This document shows, piece by piece, positions 34,187-43,661 of a DNA stretch of 64,000 bases (the first letter of the stretch is position 1; each line of letters starts with the position of its first letter). The notes beneath the pieces were generated by a model, which was not told the DNA's origin, did no database searches, and saw nothing but the letters and a program-made list of their open reading frames with translations. Source of the DNA: Dehalococcoidia bacterium (GTDB lineage Bacteria; Chloroflexota; Dehalococcoidia; Bin125). The DNA is taken from the NCBI GenBank assembly GCA_022822855.1, contig JAJDYG010000033.1, positions 1 through 64,000 of the forward strand, given 5' to 3'. The translations under genes were made by a program, and so were the position numbers.

Positions 34187-34549
34187 CCCCGATCAGGACC
34201 TCCCCCTCGTGAGCGCGGTGCGTCAATCGATTTGGCGCATGAGCGCGGCCTTGTTGGGGGCGACCCTTGCGGTCGCCCTGCACGCTCCCTCGAACAGGTC
34301 CAGCCCCTGACTCGTTCAGGGGCCGCTCCCTCTCCAGGCGATGTGCCGCACGCAAACGCGATGGAGAGACCGAGCCGGACCCCGAATGAATCGGGGACTG
34401 CGACGCTGCATGGGCCTGAGCGTCCCTTGACCTGACCGGTGTAGCGCGACCTTCAATCGGTGCGCTATCGGCTGCATAGACGCGCACCAAAGGCTCGCCT
34501 AATCTGAGTCGGACTGATCCTGCCTGTGCCGGTGACCGGAGTGACCACC
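34187..34549. repeat. Gene-free interval with three hairpin repeats
   Basis: Contains hairpins GGGCGACC-CTTGC-GGTCGCCC (34258-34278), GCCCCTGA-CTCGT-TCAGGGGC (34303-34323) and a CCCCGA/TCGGGG hairpin with loop ATGAA (34380-34396). No gene in the remainder apart from the argD leader. Confidence 0.65.
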
Positions 34550-35734
34550 ATGCCCACCACTGCTGAGCGCGAGTCCGCTGTCTTCATGATGTCGGCGGGC
34601 CGTTTGCCCGTCACCCTGGTGCGCGGTGAGGGATCCAAGGTCTGGGACGACGAGGGCAACGAGTACCTCGACTTCGTCGCCGGGATCGCCGCCGACAACC
34701 TCGGCCACTGCCACCCTCGCATCGTCGAAGCGATCAAGCAGCAGGCCGAGACCCTGCTGCACGTTTCCAACTACTTCTACACGATTCCCCAGCTCGACCT
34801 GGCCGATGTGATCCTCGAACAGTCGGGCATGACCCGGATTTTTTTCTGCAACAGCGGCGCCGAGGCGACCGAGGGCGCGATCAAGATCGGCCGCAAGTGG
34901 GGCCAGACCCGGCGCGACGGCGCGACCGAGATCATTGTCATGGACCAGGCCTTCCACGGCCGCACCCTGGCCTCCGTCAATGCGTCCGGCAATCCGGCCT
35001 ACCGCGAGCCGTTCGGTCCGCTCGACGGGTTCCGCCACGTCCCCTTCAACGACATTGACGCGGTGCGCGCCGCAGTCGGTCCGCAGACCGCTGCCATCCT
35101 GGTCGAGCCGCTGCAGGGCGAGGGCGGCGTGAACATCGCCGATGACGGATACCTCGTCGCGCTGCGCCAGATCTGCGATGAGCACAACCTGCTGCTCATG
35201 CTGGACGAGGTCCAGACTGGGATCGGCCGGACCGGCAAGCTCTTCGCCTGGCAGCACGAGAACGTGCAGCCGGATGTGATGGCCCTGGCCAAGGGGCTCG
35301 GGAGCGGCGTGCCGATCGGGGCGATCGTCGCCAACGAGCGCGGCGACATCCTGGAACCGGGCGACCACGGCACCACCTTCGGCGGTCAGCCGTTCACTAC
35401 CTCGGTCGCGCTCGAGACGCTTCGAGTGATCATCGAGGAAGACATCCCGGCGCAAGCCGAAGCCCGTGGCGGGCAGCTTGTCTCGGGCCTCCGCGCGCTC
35501 GAGGATCGGCATCCGCTGATCGATCACGTGCGCGGCAAGGGACTGCTGGTCGCGCTCCAACTCAGCGAGGACGTCGGGCCGGCGCTGGTCACGGCGATCC
35601 GCGATCGCGGGTTGATCTGCAACGTGGTCAAGCCCAACGTGCTGCGCCTGGTTCCGCCGCTGACCATTTCCGAGGACGAGATCGATCAGGCGGTTGCGAT
35701 CATCGACGACGCCCTCGCGTCGATCGCCGAATAG
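34550..35734 (+). CDS. argD: Acetylornithine aminotransferase
   Basis: 394 aa PLP class III transaminase. YLDFVAGIAADNLGHCHP, FFCNSGAEATEGAIKIGRKW, FHGRTLASVNASG, EPLQGEGGV, LMLDEVQTGIGRTG, and the Schiff-base lysine in DVMALAKGLGSGVPIGA. Makes N-acetylornithine from the ArgC product. GGAGTGA lies upstream of ATG 34550; a GTG at 34526 is possible. Ornithine- or GABA-type substrates cannot be excluded, but context favours ArgD. Confidence 0.92.
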   Translation: MPTTAERESAVFMMSAGRLPVTLVRGEGSKVWDDEGNEYLDFVAGIAADNLGHCHPRIVEAIKQQAETLLHVSNYFYTIPQLDLADVILEQSGMTRIFFCNSGAEATEGAIKIGRKWGQTRRDGATEIIVMDQAFHGRTLASVNASGNPAYREPFGPLDGFRHVPFNDIDAVRAAVGPQTAAILVEPLQGEGGVNIADDGYLVALRQICDEHNLLLMLDEVQTGIGRTGKLFAWQHENVQPDVMALAKGLGSGVPIGAIVANERGDILEPGDHGTTFGGQPFTTSVALETLRVIIEEDIPAQAEARGGQLVSGLRALEDRHPLIDHVRGKGLLVALQLSEDVGPALVTAIRDRGLICNVVKPNVLRLVPPLTISEDEIDQAVAIIDDALASIAE

Positions 35735-35740
35735 GGCCGT

Positions 35741-35800
35741 TCAGGATCGAACGGATCCGAACAGAACCGAACACATCTGAACAGGGCCGAACACAGTAGG
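35741..35800. repeat. Decamer-phased array between argD and argG
   Basis: Six exact 10-bp steps: TCAGGATCGA, ACGGATCCGA, ACAGAACCGA, ACACATCTGA, ACAGGGCCGA, ACACAGTAGG. Orientation as at 818-990, ending directly at the argG ribosome site. Confidence 0.75.
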
Positions 35801-35810
35801 GAGCACTGGG

Positions 35811-37064
35811 GTGGCAAGACGAACTGAAGACAAGCGGGTCGTACTGGCCTACTCGGGCGGCCTGGACACGTCGGTGGTGACCCGATGGCTCACCGAACGC
35901 GGGTGGGAAGTCATCTGCATGACCGCCGACATGGGCTACCTCGAGGCGGACGAAGAGCTGGAATCGCGCGCCTACGCGGCCGGCGCGATCGGCTTCGAGA
36001 TGCTGGACCTGCGCGACGACTTCGCCCGCGCATTCTGCTTCCCCGCGCTGATGGCCGGCGCCCTCTACGAGGGTCGCTATCCACTGGCGACCGCGCTCGC
36101 CCGGCCGCTGATCGCCAAGGCGCTGGTCGACGTCGCCCGCCGCCACAACGCGACCGCTGTCGCCCACGGCTGCACCGGCAAAGGCAACGACCAGGTGCGG
36201 TTCGATGTCTCGGTCCAGGCGCTCGCGCCCGACCTGCGCATCCTCGCACCGGTCCGCGAATGGGAGTTGACGACACGCGAGTCGGAGATCGTCTACGCCC
36301 AGGCGCACAGCATTCCGATCACGGTGAGCGTGGACAAGCAGTACTCGACCGACGAAAACCTCTGGGGCCGCTCGATTGAGGCCGGCCCGCTCGAGGATCC
36401 GTGGACCGAACCGCCGGACAACGTCTGGGAATGGACCGTCAACCCGGAGGACGCCCCCGACGAGCCGACTTACGTCGAGATCGGCTTCGAGCGGGGTCGG
36501 CCGGTCTCGCTGGACGGCGAGGAGCTTGATCCGGTCACCCTCGTCAGCAGGGTCCACGACATCGCCGGCGCGAACGGCGTCGGACGGATCGACATGGTCG
36601 AAGACCGACTGGTCGGGATCAAGTCGCGTGAGGTCTACGAGGCTCCGGCCGCGACCACGCTGCGCATCGCTCACCAGGCCCTGGAGACCCTGACCCTGTC
36701 CAAGTCCCAGATTCGGCTCAAGCACCGGCTGATGCAGGACTACGCCGATCTGATCTACGACGGTCTCTGGTTCACCGGGACGCATCAAGACCTAGCGGCC
36801 TTCACCGCTTCGATGCAGCGCCACGTGAGCGGCACCTCGCGGGTCAAGCTGTACAAGGGACAGGCGGTCACCGTCGGCGTCGAGAGTCCCAACAGTCTCT
36901 ACCAGTACTCGCTCGCGACCTACGACGAGGGCGACGTCTTCGACCAGTCCTCGGCGGTCGGTTTCATCGACATCTTCGGTCTGCCCGTCCGCGTCCAGGC
37001 GGAAAAGCAATTGCTGCGCCAACCGGGCGGCGTTCTGGACGTATCATCGGGTGGTACGACGTAA
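35811..37064 (+). CDS. argG: Argininosuccinate synthase
   Basis: 417 aa. Condenses citrulline and aspartate with ATP. The N-terminal ATP-binding PP-motif is LAYSGGLDTSVV; CTGKGNDQVRFDVSVQALAP, SVDKQYSTDENLWGRSIE and IGFERGRPVSLDG are conserved. GTG start eight bases after AGGGAG. Length close to the 400-450 of the family. Confidence 0.95.
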   Translation: MARRTEDKRVVLAYSGGLDTSVVTRWLTERGWEVICMTADMGYLEADEELESRAYAAGAIGFEMLDLRDDFARAFCFPALMAGALYEGRYPLATALARPLIAKALVDVARRHNATAVAHGCTGKGNDQVRFDVSVQALAPDLRILAPVREWELTTRESEIVYAQAHSIPITVSVDKQYSTDENLWGRSIEAGPLEDPWTEPPDNVWEWTVNPEDAPDEPTYVEIGFERGRPVSLDGEELDPVTLVSRVHDIAGANGVGRIDMVEDRLVGIKSREVYEAPAATTLRIAHQALETLTLSKSQIRLKHRLMQDYADLIYDGLWFTGTHQDLAAFTASMQRHVSGTSRVKLYKGQAVTVGVESPNSLYQYSLATYDEGDVFDQSSAVGFIDIFGLPVRVQAEKQLLRQPGGVLDVSSGGTT

Positions 37065-37112
37065 TCGAGCCGCCGGTTCGCCTGCGAGGGCGGCCAGATA
37101 GGACAGCGTGCG

Positions 37113-37472
37113 ATGACGACGAACGCCTCCGACATCGAGATTGACATCGAATACGAAGCGGCCGTGCCCACGGCCGGCGGCCCCGACGCAGCGGACTTCG
37201 AGATTCGCCGTCCGGGCCATGCGACGCTCGAATGCGCGCTCTACCTGGCCTTGGACGCCAAACAGGCCTTCGAAGCGCTCTGCGGCCCGCTGTCCGACGC
37301 CGAGGTTCAGGCCGTGATTCGCGCATTGGGCGACGGATTGTACCGCTCACAGATCGCCTCCGGCATGGAACCGCCGGCGATTCAGACCGTCCGCGCCCGC
37401 GACCTCCAGGCCGACCAGATCGACAGCGCAATCAGCGCGGCCGGGCTGACGAAACTGCCCTCGGACGAATAG
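37113..37472 (+). CDS. Hypothetical protein between argG and argH
   Basis: 119 aa, acidic N-terminus (DIEIDIEYEA), then a likely alpha-beta fold with the stretch ATLECALYLALDAKQAFEALCGPLSDAEVQAVIRALGDGLY (here abbreviated as ATLECALYLALDAKQ) and amphipathic helices. No family recognised. 48 nt after argG and 30 nt before argH on the same strand, so it is expressed with arginine genes. Confidence 0.65.
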   Translation: MTTNASDIEIDIEYEAAVPTAGGPDAADFEIRRPGHATLECALYLALDAKQAFEALCGPLSDAEVQAVIRALGDGLYRSQIASGMEPPAIQTVRARDLQADQIDSAISAAGLTKLPSDE

Positions 37473-37502
37473 TGCTCAACCAGCACGGCGAGCAGGCGGC
37501 GC

Positions 37503-39065
37503 ATGGCTGACGCCGACAACACCGACGCAGACCCGCAGCGGCTCTGGGGCGGACGCTTCGAGGAAGCGCCCGACGCCCTCGTCCAGGCCTACACCTCCTC
37601 GATCCAGACTGATCTGCTCCTCTTCCGCCACGATATCGCCGGCTCACGCGCGCACGCGCGGATGCTGGCGGCCCAGGGAATCATCGACGCCGATGATGCG
37701 GCGAAGATCCTGCAGGGACTCGACCAGGTCGAGTCGGAGATCGAATCCGGCGGCTTCGAGATCAACCACGAACTCGAAGACATCCACACCCACGTCGAAG
37801 CGCGGCTCAGCCAGATCATCGGCGCCGACGCGGCCGGTCGGTTGCACACGGCGCGCTCCCGCAACGACCAGGTCGCCCTCGACACGCGGATGTTCGTTCG
37901 CGACGCCATCGTCCAGGCGGTCGGCGCGGTGCGCGGCTTGCAGGCTTCGCTGATTGAACTGGCCGAGCGCTCGCTCGATGTCTACCTGCCCGGTTACACG
38001 CATCTCCAGCGAGCGCAGCCGGTGCTGCTCTCACACCACCTGTTGGCCTACCTGGAGATGCTGGACCGCGACGCCGAGCGTCTCGTCGATTCCTTCGCCC
38101 GGGCCGACATCATGCCGCTCGGCAGCGCGGCGCTCGCAGGCGCGGCGTATCCGCTCGACCGTCAGGCGGTCGCCGACGAACTGGGCTTCGAAGCGATCTC
38201 TCGTAACAGCATGGACGCCGTCTCGTCGCGCGATTACATCGTCGAGTTCCTCTCCAACGCGTCGATCTGCATGGTCAATATCTCGCGCCTCTGCGAGGAC
38301 GTGATTCTCTGGAGTTCCGCCGAGTTCGGCCTGCTCCAGTTCGGCGATGCCTTCACGACCGGCTCGTCGATTATGCCGCAGAAGCGCAATCCCGACATCG
38401 CCGAGCTCGCCCGCGGGCGCAGCGGCAAGGTGCTCGGACATCTCACCGGTCTGTTGACAACGCTCAAAGGGCTGCCGCTCGCCTACAACCGGGATTTGCA
38501 GGAAGACAAGTCGGGACTGTTCGACACGGCCGAGACCTTGATCGGCACGTTGCACGTCCTCGCGAGGGCGCTGCTCACCGCCTCGGTCGACGGTCAACGG
38601 GCCCGAGCAATGGTCGACCGCGACCCATTCATCCTGGCCACCGACTACGCCGACTACATCACCCGCAAGGGCGTCCCCTTCCGCGAGGCTCACGGCGTCG
38701 TCGGACGCCTCGTCAGGCTGTGCGAACAGCGCGGTTGCGGCCTCTCTGACCTCTCGCTGACAGACTTGCAGTCGCAACATCCGTCGTTCGACGCAGACGC
38801 CGTCGGCATGACGGTCCAGTTCGCCCTGGAGTCGCGCGACATCCCCGGCGGCACGGCCCCGAACCAGGTTCGAGCGGCGCTCGATGAGGCGAAGGATCGA
38901 TTGCAGCTCAAGCCAGCCGGGCAGCCCGCCGCTCCGCAAGCGGCCCAGGCTCCGGAGCCGACCCTCGAGACCGGTCTCAACCGGGCCCAGCGCCGCGCGG
39001 CCGAACGCGCCGCGGCCAAACAGCAAAGTCAGCAGGGGCAGCAACGGCAGCAGGGCCGGAGATGA
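37503..39065 (+). CDS. argH: Argininosuccinate lyase with C-terminal extension
   Basis: 520 aa. Splits argininosuccinate into arginine and fumarate. LWGGRFEEAPDALVQAYTSS, HTARSRNDQVALDTRMF, GYTHLQRAQPVLLSHHLLAY, and the catalytic-loop signature GSSIMPQKRNPDIAEL. The core ends near residue 465; the last about 50 residues are Ala/Gln/Pro-rich with LNRAQRRAAERAAAK, absent from usual ArgH proteins (about 460 aa). ATGA overlap with rpe. Confidence 0.95.
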   Translation: MADADNTDADPQRLWGGRFEEAPDALVQAYTSSIQTDLLLFRHDIAGSRAHARMLAAQGIIDADDAAKILQGLDQVESEIESGGFEINHELEDIHTHVEARLSQIIGADAAGRLHTARSRNDQVALDTRMFVRDAIVQAVGAVRGLQASLIELAERSLDVYLPGYTHLQRAQPVLLSHHLLAYLEMLDRDAERLVDSFARADIMPLGSAALAGAAYPLDRQAVADELGFEAISRNSMDAVSSRDYIVEFLSNASICMVNISRLCEDVILWSSAEFGLLQFGDAFTTGSSIMPQKRNPDIAELARGRSGKVLGHLTGLLTTLKGLPLAYNRDLQEDKSGLFDTAETLIGTLHVLARALLTASVDGQRARAMVDRDPFILATDYADYITRKGVPFREAHGVVGRLVRLCEQRGCGLSDLSLTDLQSQHPSFDADAVGMTVQFALESRDIPGGTAPNQVRAALDEAKDRLQLKPAGQPAAPQAAQAPEPTLETGLNRAQRRAAERAAAKQQSQQGQQRQQGRR

Positions 39066-39757
39066 CCTCGTCCAAGAGCAGGCCCGTTCAGATCGCGCCC
39101 TCAATCCTCAGCGCCGACTGGACGCGGTTGGATGAACAGATCTCCGACGCTGAGCAGGCAGGCGCCGACTGGATCACGCTCGACGTGATGGACGGCAACT
39201 TCGTCCCGCCGATCACGTTCGGCGCGCAGATGGCCGCGGCCGTGCGCTCGTTGACCGAACTGCCGATTGAAGCGCACCTGATGGTCGAACACCCCGAGGA
39301 TCACATCGAAGACTTCATCAACGCAGGCGTGAACTGCCTCACGATTCATATCGAGTCGACTCGGCACCCGCACCGGTTGCTGCAACAGATCAGCGAACGC
39401 AGCGTCGAAGCCGGGATCACGCTCAATCCCGGAACGCCGCTGAGCGAGATAGAAGCCGTCGCGCCAATCTGCGATCGCATCCAGATCATGAGTGTGAACC
39501 CGGGCTGGGGCGGACAGCAGTTCATCCCCCAGTCGCTGTCGCGGATCCGCCAGGCTCGAACGATGCTGGACGCGTGCGGCCGCGAGGACGCCGACGTAGC
39601 CGTCGATGGCGGAGTGAACGAATCGACGATCGCCTCAATTGTCGAGGCAGGCGCGAACTGGCTGGTCGCAGGTTCGGCCGTCTACAACAAGCGCGAGTCG
39701 GTCGCGGACGCATTGGCGCGACTGCGCCGGGCGCTGCCAGACGCCCGGCGCGGCTAG
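39062..39757 (+). CDS. rpe: Ribulose-phosphate 3-epimerase
   Basis: 231 aa TIM barrel of the pentose phosphate pathway. IAPSILSADWTRL, DVMDGNFVPPITFG, EAHLMVEHPEDHI, VNPGWGGQQFIPQSL, and VAVDGGVNESTI cover the metal ligands and phosphate loop. Overlaps argH by four bases; its stop overlaps the convergent gene's stop by two bases. Confidence 0.95.
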   Translation: MTSSKSRPVQIAPSILSADWTRLDEQISDAEQAGADWITLDVMDGNFVPPITFGAQMAAAVRSLTELPIEAHLMVEHPEDHIEDFINAGVNCLTIHIESTRHPHRLLQQISERSVEAGITLNPGTPLSEIEAVAPICDRIQIMSVNPGWGGQQFIPQSLSRIRQARTMLDACGREDADVAVDGGVNESTIASIVEAGANWLVAGSAVYNKRESVADALARLRRALPDARRG

Positions 39758-40887
39758 AGCGCCTTCTCGTAGATTCGATAGACCTTGTACACCTCCGCGT
39801 CGGTGCGACGCAGGGCATGGTTGAGCAGGTGGTTGTCTTCGAGCACCCAGCCGAGCTCGGCCCACTGGTAACCCTTGGCTGCGCCCCGGACATGGACTTC
39901 GGCGGTCAGCATCAGACCGAGCTGCGCAAACTCGCGCACGCGCCACTTCTGGCGCACGCCGAGCAGCATCACCCGGCCGCTCTGCGGCCCTCGTTTCAGC
40001 CGCCAGAGCAACTTGGCCCAGCCGAAGGGGAAGAGCCGCCCGTCGATATCACGAGCGCACTCGTTCAGATTCGGGATCGAGATCACCATCGCCGCCGGGT
40101 CGCCGTCGATCTCGACGATCGCGGTCAGACTCGGGTCAGCGAACTGGACCAGGTCGGCGGCCAGGCGGTCGGCCTCCTCCGGCGTAATCGGCACCGAGCC
40201 CCAGTTGTCGATCCAGGCCTCATTGAAGATCTCGGCCGCGATCCGGACATCACGCCGCAGATGGCGCTTGTCGAACGGCCGCACGCTGACACGCGGATGA
40301 TCGTGAATCCGCCGCCAGGCGCGCTCCCGTCGATCCCCAAGCGGAGCCGCAACTGGATAGCGATAGGCCCACAGGTCCTTCGCTTTCTCGTAGCCGTTGG
40401 CCTCGATCAGTTCCGGAAACCATGTCCGCCCGTGCGGCATCGCGATCATCGGCGGCGTATCGAAGCCCTCGACCAGGCAGCCGGACTCGTCGTTGATCGT
40501 GAAACTGAACGGCCCGCGCGAGAACGCGCCCCCCCGCGCCCTCAGCCAGGCTTCGGCCGCCTCGAACAGGGCCGCAGCCGCTTCAGGGTCGTTGAGGCAG
40601 TCGAAGTGACCGAAGAACCCGGCCGACTCGCCCCACTTCTCGTCATGCAACGGATTGATCTGCGCCGAGATCCGGCCGATGTCTCGACCGTCGCGTTCGG
40701 CGACGAACAGTTGCGCCTCTCCGTAGCGCAGAAACGGCGTCTTCTCGGGATCGAGCCGCTCCATCTGGGCACGCCGCAGCATTGGGATCCAATTCGGATC
40801 GCCGTCGTACACCGTCCAGAGGACGTCGATGAAGGGGACTGCCGGGCGTCCGAATCCGAGAGATCGGACTCGGACGCCGGATGTCAT
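39754..40887 (-). CDS. GNAT-like acyltransferase family protein (YghO-like)
   Basis: 377 aa. N-terminal FIDVLWTVYDGDPNWIPML and PFLRYGEAQLFVAERDGRDIGRISAQINP, then FFGHFDCLNDPEAAAALFEAAEAWL, all GNAT-like, with a second half holding SLTAIVEIDGDPAAMVISIPNLNE. Large two-domain GNAT-like protein resembling E. coli YghO, whose substrate is unknown. Convergent with rpe. Confidence 0.75.
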   Translation of the reverse strand: MTSGVRVRSLGFGRPAVPFIDVLWTVYDGDPNWIPMLRRAQMERLDPEKTPFLRYGEAQLFVAERDGRDIGRISAQINPLHDEKWGESAGFFGHFDCLNDPEAAAALFEAAEAWLRARGGAFSRGPFSFTINDESGCLVEGFDTPPMIAMPHGRTWFPELIEANGYEKAKDLWAYRYPVAAPLGDRRERAWRRIHDHPRVSVRPFDKRHLRRDVRIAAEIFNEAWIDNWGSVPITPEEADRLAADLVQFADPSLTAIVEIDGDPAAMVISIPNLNECARDIDGRLFPFGWAKLLWRLKRGPQSGRVMLLGVRQKWRVREFAQLGLMLTAEVHVRGAAKGYQWAELGWVLEDNHLLNHALRRTDAEVYKVYRIYEKAL

Positions 40888-40922
40888 CTCAGTGGTCGTA
40901 TGCGGGCCGTGCCGGTGATGAG

Positions 40923-41384
40923 CTACCAGCGGCGTCCGCGGTCGGCGTAGTTGTCGCGCGAGCCACGGTCGTCGTAGCGCGGTTCACGGTAGCCGCCGCC
41001 ACCGCCGCCGCCTCCGCGACTCTCGCGGTAGCCGCCGTCACGGTAGCCGCCATCGCGATAGCCGCCGCCACCGCCGCCGCCGCGCTCTTCACGGTAGCCG
41101 CCGCCACCGCCACCGCGGTACCCACCGCCGCCGCCACCGCCACCCCCGCGCGGTCGCGCCTCGTTGACGCGCAGCTGGCGACCGTCAAGGTCGTAGCCAT
41201 CGAGCGCGGTGATCGCGTTGCGCGCCTCTTCGTCGTCCATGTCGACGAAGCCGAAGCCGCGTGAGCGACCGCTGTCGCGGTCGACTGGGATCACGCAATC
41301 CTGGACTTCGCCGTGCTCGGCGAACAGGTCGCGCAGTTCTTCGGAGTTCGTGCGGAAGGGCAGGTTTCCAACGTAGATTCGCAT
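40923..41384 (-). CDS. Glycine-rich RRM RNA-binding protein
   Basis: 153 aa. Single RRM: RNP2 is RIYVGNLPF and RNP1 is RGFGFVDM, both intact, residues 1-80. The tail is almost entirely Gly/Tyr/Arg repeats (GGYRDGGYRE type), resembling cyanobacterial Rbp and plant glycine-rich proteins; probably a cold- or stress-related RNA chaperone. GAGGA three bases before ATG. The repeats may be hypervariable. Confidence 0.9.
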   Translation of the reverse strand: MRIYVGNLPFRTNSEELRDLFAEHGEVQDCVIPVDRDSGRSRGFGFVDMDDEEARNAITALDGYDLDGRQLRVNEARPRGGGGGGGGGYRGGGGGGYREERGGGGGGGYRDGGYRDGGYRESRGGGGGGGGYREPRYDDRGSRDNYADRGRRW

Positions 41385-41452
41385 ATTCCTCGGTCTCGGT
41401 TTGTCTGCTCTGTCTCGGTCAATCGGAGTCAGGCTCGGGCGTTTCGTCAGGT

Positions 41453-41469
41453 GCGGACGCTTCGTCCGC
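41453..41469 (-). terminator. Small hairpin between rpmB and RRM gene
   Basis: GCGGACG and CGTCCGC pair around CTT in the 167-nt interval downstream of rpmB. No strong T-run follows, so attenuation or termination is only possible. Confidence 0.3.
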
Positions 41470-41551
41470 GGCTCTGGCTTGGGGGCGGTGGACTGTTCCG
41501 ATCGCGGTCTAGATCACGGTCACTGGGGCGCGGCCGGCGCTTCGAACCCTG

Positions 41552-41767
41552 CTAAGCGGCGAGCCGCTTCATCATGGTTCGCAGGCAGGCGGTGCATACG
41601 TTAAGCCGTTGGGTTTTACCGTCAACGGTTACTTTGTGTCGGTGAACATTCGGCTTGAAGGTGCGCGACGTGCGAGGCGCCTTGCGCTTCCAGCGTCCCG
41701 AGTGCTTGTGGCGGATGTTGCGGCCGAACGTGGTCCGCTTGTCACAGAGGTCACACTTGCCGGCCAT
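41552..41767 (-). CDS. rpmB: 50S ribosomal protein L28
   Basis: 71 aa. MAGKCDLCDKRTTFGRNIRH and the second pair CTACLR give the four-cysteine (zinc-binding, C+) form of L28; the rest FKPNVHRHKVTVDGKTQRL is standard. Divergent from fakA, as in several other phyla. Confidence 0.96.
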   Translation of the reverse strand: MAGKCDLCDKRTTFGRNIRHKHSGRWKRKAPRTSRTFKPNVHRHKVTVDGKTQRLNVCTACLRTMMKRLAA

Positions 41768-41966
41768 CGATCCGTCCTCAAATCCTTCGGTTCAGCGCAC
41801 GGCAGGCGCGCCTGAGACGTGGTCTCTGCGACGGGTGCGCCCGGCGCAAGTCACGCGCACGCCGATGACGGCTGTCGCCGGCGCGTGGCAGGTATCATAC
41901 CAGCACCTGACCCGGTTCCGGGCAGACGCCTCTGGCGACGTTGGCACTCTATACGGGAGGCTACAG

Positions 41967-43583
41967 ATGGTCGAACGGGAAGGACCCGTGGCCGTCGCGC
42001 ACGGCCTGAGCGGCGCCGACGTCAAGCGCATGATCCGCGGCGCTGCCGGCTGGGTCGCGCTGCATCGTGAGGCTTTGAATCTGATCAACGTGTTCCCGGT
42101 CCCGGACGGAGACACCGGCGCAAACCTGGGGCGCACCCTGGCGGCGGCAAGCGAGGCCCTGGAGGACGTCTCCGAAGACGCCTCCGCGGACGAAATCGCC
42201 GCCGCAGCCGCCTCGGCGGCACTGCTCGGCGGCCGTGGAAGTTCGGGCGTCATCGGAGCCCAATGGCTGCGTGGCTTTGCGGCTGGCCTCGCTCACGAAG
42301 ATCAGGCATCTCTGTCGTCGGCGTTCGCTAGCGCCGCCGACGCCGCTCGCAACGCCGTCGCCGAGCCGCGCGACGGCACGATGATCTCCGTTGCCGCCGA
42401 CACGGCCGCGGCAGTCGAATCCACCGGAGGCGATCCGCTGACCCAGATGCAGCGGGCCGTCGAGGCCGCCTATGAATCGGTCGAGTACACGCCGGAACAG
42501 AATCCTGTCCTCAAGGACGCCGGTGTCGTCGACGCAGGCGCTCGCGGTCTGGAGTTCATGCTGCGCGGCATGGCCGGAGCGCTCGCCGGCGAGCCGATTC
42601 CCGACGTGCCGGCGGAACTGGGCGCAATCGACCCCGGCTGGCTCGCCCGCCGCCTGGACTCCGACGGCGAGTTCGATGGCTTCTGCACGGAGCTCGTCGT
42701 CGCCAACGTCAACGACATTGAGAGCCTGCGCGAAGTGCTCTCGGGCGAGGATGAGACCGTCATGCTCGCCCCCGACGGAGATGACCTGCGCATCCACTTG
42801 CACACGACCGAGCCTGCCGACGCCTACTCGGCCGCCAACGAAGCAGGTCGAATTCGCGTCTTCCGCGCCGTCGACATGCGCATGCAGGCCGCGCGGACTC
42901 ATGAGTCCGAGTCGGACGCCGCCGTTGTCGCCGTCGCTCAGGGCAGCGGTTTCGTGCGCGTCTTCACCGAGCTCGGCGCAGCCGCGATCGTCTCCGGCGG
43001 CGCGGCCGACAACCCCTCGGTCGAGATGCTCTTCTCGGCCGCAGAGTCCGTCAAGGGCGAGGACGTGATCATCCTGCCCAACAACCACAACGTCACCCCC
43101 GCCGCCCAACGCGCCGGCGAACTGGCCGCCGAAGCCGATGAGCCGCAGCGAATCCATGTGATCCACAACGACAGCCAGGCCGAGGGCGTCGCCGCGCTCG
43201 CCGCTGTGATCGGCGGCGTGCCCGCCGAGGACGTCGTCGCCGAAATGGTCGAGGCGCTCGATGCGGTACGGATCGGCCGTGTCACCCTGGCCGCGCGGAC
43301 CCTGGATGGCGATGTGCCGATCAGCGAGGGGCAGCCCTTCGCCATGCTCGACGGCGAGATCGTCGGCGCCGGCGAGTCGATCGACGAGGTAGCGCTCACG
43401 CTCGCCGCCCAGATGGCCGAGTCACTGTCCGGCGCGTCGTTGTTCACCGCCTACATCGGCGAGGACGTCTCCGAGGACCGCGCCGATGCCCTGGCCGAGG
43501 CGATTGAGGAATCGACCGGTCTCGAAGTCGATCTGATCGAAGGCGGCCAGCCACACTATCCATGGCTGCTCGCGCTGGAGTAG
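41967..43583 (+). CDS. fakA: DAK2-domain fatty acid kinase subunit
   Basis: 538 aa. The N-terminal DhaL domain is NLINVFPVPDGDTGANLG with the Mg-binding aspartates, LLGGRGSSGVIGAQWLRGF; a middle region (FCTELVVAN) and the C-terminal FakA domain (ILPNNHNV, GGQPHYPWLLALE) follow. Phosphorylates fatty acids bound by FakB-type DegV proteins, the next gene. GGGAGG is six bases before ATG 41967; longer frames are not supported. Confidence 0.9.
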   Translation: MVEREGPVAVAHGLSGADVKRMIRGAAGWVALHREALNLINVFPVPDGDTGANLGRTLAAASEALEDVSEDASADEIAAAAASAALLGGRGSSGVIGAQWLRGFAAGLAHEDQASLSSAFASAADAARNAVAEPRDGTMISVAADTAAAVESTGGDPLTQMQRAVEAAYESVEYTPEQNPVLKDAGVVDAGARGLEFMLRGMAGALAGEPIPDVPAELGAIDPGWLARRLDSDGEFDGFCTELVVANVNDIESLREVLSGEDETVMLAPDGDDLRIHLHTTEPADAYSAANEAGRIRVFRAVDMRMQAARTHESESDAAVVAVAQGSGFVRVFTELGAAAIVSGGAADNPSVEMLFSAAESVKGEDVIILPNNHNVTPAAQRAGELAAEADEPQRIHVIHNDSQAEGVAALAAVIGGVPAEDVVAEMVEALDAVRIGRVTLAARTLDGDVPISEGQPFAMLDGEIVGAGESIDEVALTLAAQMAESLSGASLFTAYIGEDVSEDRADALAEAIEESTGLEVDLIEGGQPHYPWLLALE

Positions 43584-43661
43584 CCGTCTGAAACAGCAGG
43601 CGGGACCACCACTGGGCCTAAGGGTCGAACGCGACCTGGCAGATGAAGTAGGATAGAACAT

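Noticed and set aside
41538-41550. tRNA T-loop-like GGTTCGAA on the minus strand
   Set aside because: No acceptor, D or anticodon stems can be formed around it; single-motif coincidence.
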